NCBI GenBank assembly: GCA_964459635.1
Contig: CAYWMQ010000007.1
Span: forward strand, 1 to 39,851
DNA from: CAYWMQ01 sp964459635
GTDB lineage: Bacteria > Patescibacteriota > Minisyncoccia > Phycocordibacterales > UBA12088
Length of the DNA stretch: 39,851 nt
Direction: 5' to 3'
Shown in pieces: positions 38,876 through 39,851 of the stretch; positions within the stretch are counted from its first letter, which is position 1, and every line of letters starts with the position of its first letter. The notes under the pieces were generated by a model. The model had not been told where the DNA came from, ran no database searches, and saw only the letters and a list, made by a program, of their open reading frames with translations. A program made the translations under genes and the position numbers.

Positions 38876-38905
38876 TTGACAAGGTGGTATATGTCCTGGT
38901 ATAGT
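38876..38905 (+). promoter_or_regulatory. Sigma-70-type promoter
   Basis: TTGACA (38876-38881), 18-base spacer, TATAGT (38900-38905). Drives the orphan gene at 38940. Confidence 0.85.
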
Positions 38906-38939
38906 ACTTGTCAGTATTTGACCATGCAGAGGAGCAGTG

Positions 38940-39482
38940 ATGCACAAGAAAAATGAACTGTCACCTGCAGAAATGCAGAAGGTCATATCGTATGTGACCC
39001 ATGTATACAACGATGTGCAGTCGTTCTCGGCACAGGGAGCGGACGCATATCATTACCAAGCGTACTTCACTGGGACTGCCACGAGTCGGGGAGAGAAGGT
39101 CTACCTGCTTATTCGTGTGGAGGGGATTTCGCGCAGAGGCAGGGTAAAGAGCCTTACGAGCACTTACACCACGGCAGAGATGCGAGATGCCGAAGTCCGA
39201 AAGATTGCTGCGCCGGACGTTCCGTACAGGCAGGTGACCCTGGCCGGTTCCTTCCAGTATGACCTTGACTTCGATAGTGGCAGCTATACTACAGACGAGC
39301 TGTGTGAGCAAGATGCCAAAATCTGGCTTTCCGGAGGGGGTCCCGAAGGTAAGGAAGTATGTGTCATCGGAAACTGGCTGTCTGGAACAGCGCGCGAGAA
39401 GGCAATCAAAGAGTTCAAGCAGCAAGTACAACAGCGGGACGAAGAAATTCGCTTGTTCAAAGAAAAATGGGGGCTGAAGTGA
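38940..39482 (+). CDS. Unknown protein (180 aa), single-gene cassette
   Basis: A 180-residue soluble protein with no recognised family. ATG 38940 is preferred over the GTG one codon upstream because AGAGGAG (38928-38934) is at SD distance. An N-terminal helix (SPAEMQKVISYVTHVYNDVQS) is followed by a beta-rich middle (YHYQAYFTGTATSRGEKVYL, LLIRVEGISRRG, YRQVTLAGSFQYDLDF) and a charged C-terminal coiled coil (REKAIKEFKQQVQQRDEEIR). Strong promoter and terminator make it a complete unit. Function unknown. Confidence 0.78.
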   Translation: MHKKNELSPAEMQKVISYVTHVYNDVQSFSAQGADAYHYQAYFTGTATSRGEKVYLLIRVEGISRRGRVKSLTSTYTTAEMRDAEVRKIAAPDVPYRQVTLAGSFQYDLDFDSGSYTTDELCEQDAKIWLSGGGPEGKEVCVIGNWLSGTAREKAIKEFKQQVQQRDEEIRLFKEKWGLK

Positions 39483-39512
39483 GGCTTTTTACACGATTTT
39501 TCGGCCCGTAAC

Positions 39513-39540
39513 TGACCTGCCTGACGCGGCAGGTCATTTC
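39513..39540 (+). terminator. Intrinsic terminator
   Basis: TGACCTGCC (39513-39521) pairs perfectly with GGCAGGTCA (39528-39536), then TTTC. Confidence 0.85.
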
Positions 39541-39767
39541 TTGTTCGACGTCCAATACTTGGTTTCTCTTGCCCGCAACTCGTGAGGCGGTGCGGTCCGC
39601 AATGACGATTGATGGGCATTTATCTCATGGGGCACGCCCCAGACGAGCATGCGCGGTTCATGGTGTTTGCGAAGTTGTCCCTGCCCCCAACAACGTACAC
39701 AGTTTACGAAACCGTGTAGTAAGGTGGATGAGAAGGTGGCTGCCGTCAATTTCTCTACTCCTTTCCC
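39541..39767. other. Gene-free stretch with repeat fragments
   Basis: No convincing gene. ACGTCCAATACTT (about 39548-39560) also occurs at about 27627-27639, and GCGGTCCGCAATGACGA (about 39591-39607) is a partial copy of the GCAATGACG-type dispersed repeat. Short unlikely frames only. Confidence 0.5.
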
Positions 39768-39811
39768 ATTGCGTCTTCTATAACGACGGTCGTCGTTATA
39801 GAAGACGCAAT
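39768..39811. repeat. 21-bp perfect inverted repeat
   Basis: Left arm 39768-39788 (starts ATTGCGTCTTCTATAACG) and its exact complement 39791-39811 are separated by only GT. It is the longest perfect inverted repeat in the window, 40 bases from its end. No gene partner is visible. Confidence 0.9.
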
Positions 39812-39851
39812 CAGTCTGCGATGTGCGTTTTTTGCCTATGTAGAAATTAAC

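Noticed and set aside
1..39851. CRISPR arrays, insertion sequences, transposases, integrases, rRNA and ordinary tRNA genes
   Set aside because: I looked for regular spaced repeats, transposase motifs and GGTTCGAATCC-type T arms on both strands and found none besides tmRNA; an automated search could still find a missed tRNA.

Overview
This window reads like part of a small-genome bacterium of the Candidate Phyla Radiation (Patescibacteria/Parcubacteria-like). I infer this from the mix of compact monocistronic genes, a four-helix-bundle (IVS23S-type) protein, an orphan GIY-YIG protein, a short SMC, a monomeric adenosylcobalamin-dependent ribonucleotide reductase, PEP synthase, a GldA/GldFG-type ABC system, many small proteins of unknown family, and intergenic palindromes and purine-rich simple repeats that I associate with such genomes. 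There is no rRNA gene to place it firmly. Base composition is GC-rich by eye, and UGA is used as a stop codon, so the genetic code is standard in that respect.

Layout. 1-8.9 kb holds a partial gene, a four-helix-bundle gene, the tmRNA gene (ssrA) with a 22-codon tag frame, a GIY-YIG protein, and then a run of short orphan genes, most with their own promoter, Shine-Dalgarno (SD) and terminator: an HD-domain protein, a zinc-ribbon protein and several unknowns. A VOC protein, a secreted NTF2-like protein and a membrane-anchored Mrr-like nuclease lie among them. 8.9-13.9 kb (minus) carries a DUF4349-like envelope protein, a coiled-coil protein and a GldA ATPase plus GldF-GldG fusion. 14-19.6 kb carries an NADP-oxidoreductase, a secreted cysteine protein, an AI-2E-type permease with YtxH- and YtxG-like membrane proteins, a DUF4382-like protein and a CAP-domain protein that is interrupted by a false assembly gap. 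19.7-27.1 kb holds a peroxiredoxin, RNase R, cyclophilin, an apparently hinge-less SMC and a divergent sigma-70 factor. 27.2-35 kb holds a 46-residue protein, the class II ribonucleotide reductase, a secreted orphan, PEP synthase and glycerate kinase. 35-39.9 kb holds a SET-domain protein, a GNAT acetyltransferase, a thioredoxin-CcdA fusion, a two-gene operon of unknown function, another orphan and a perfect 21-bp inverted repeat.

Two expression styles coexist. About a dozen genes, including RNase R, SMC and the CAP protein, have a -10 hexamer ending 6-8 bases before the start codon and no SD, so their mRNAs should be leaderless. A second set of short unknown genes has a sigma-70-type promoter, a leader with a good SD, and a hairpin terminator just after the stop. 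This contrast, the tmRNA whose 5' end can pair with its own leader, and the short SMC bracketed by GTAGAA repeats are the most interesting items. Several 3' hairpins also place the stop codon in the loop.
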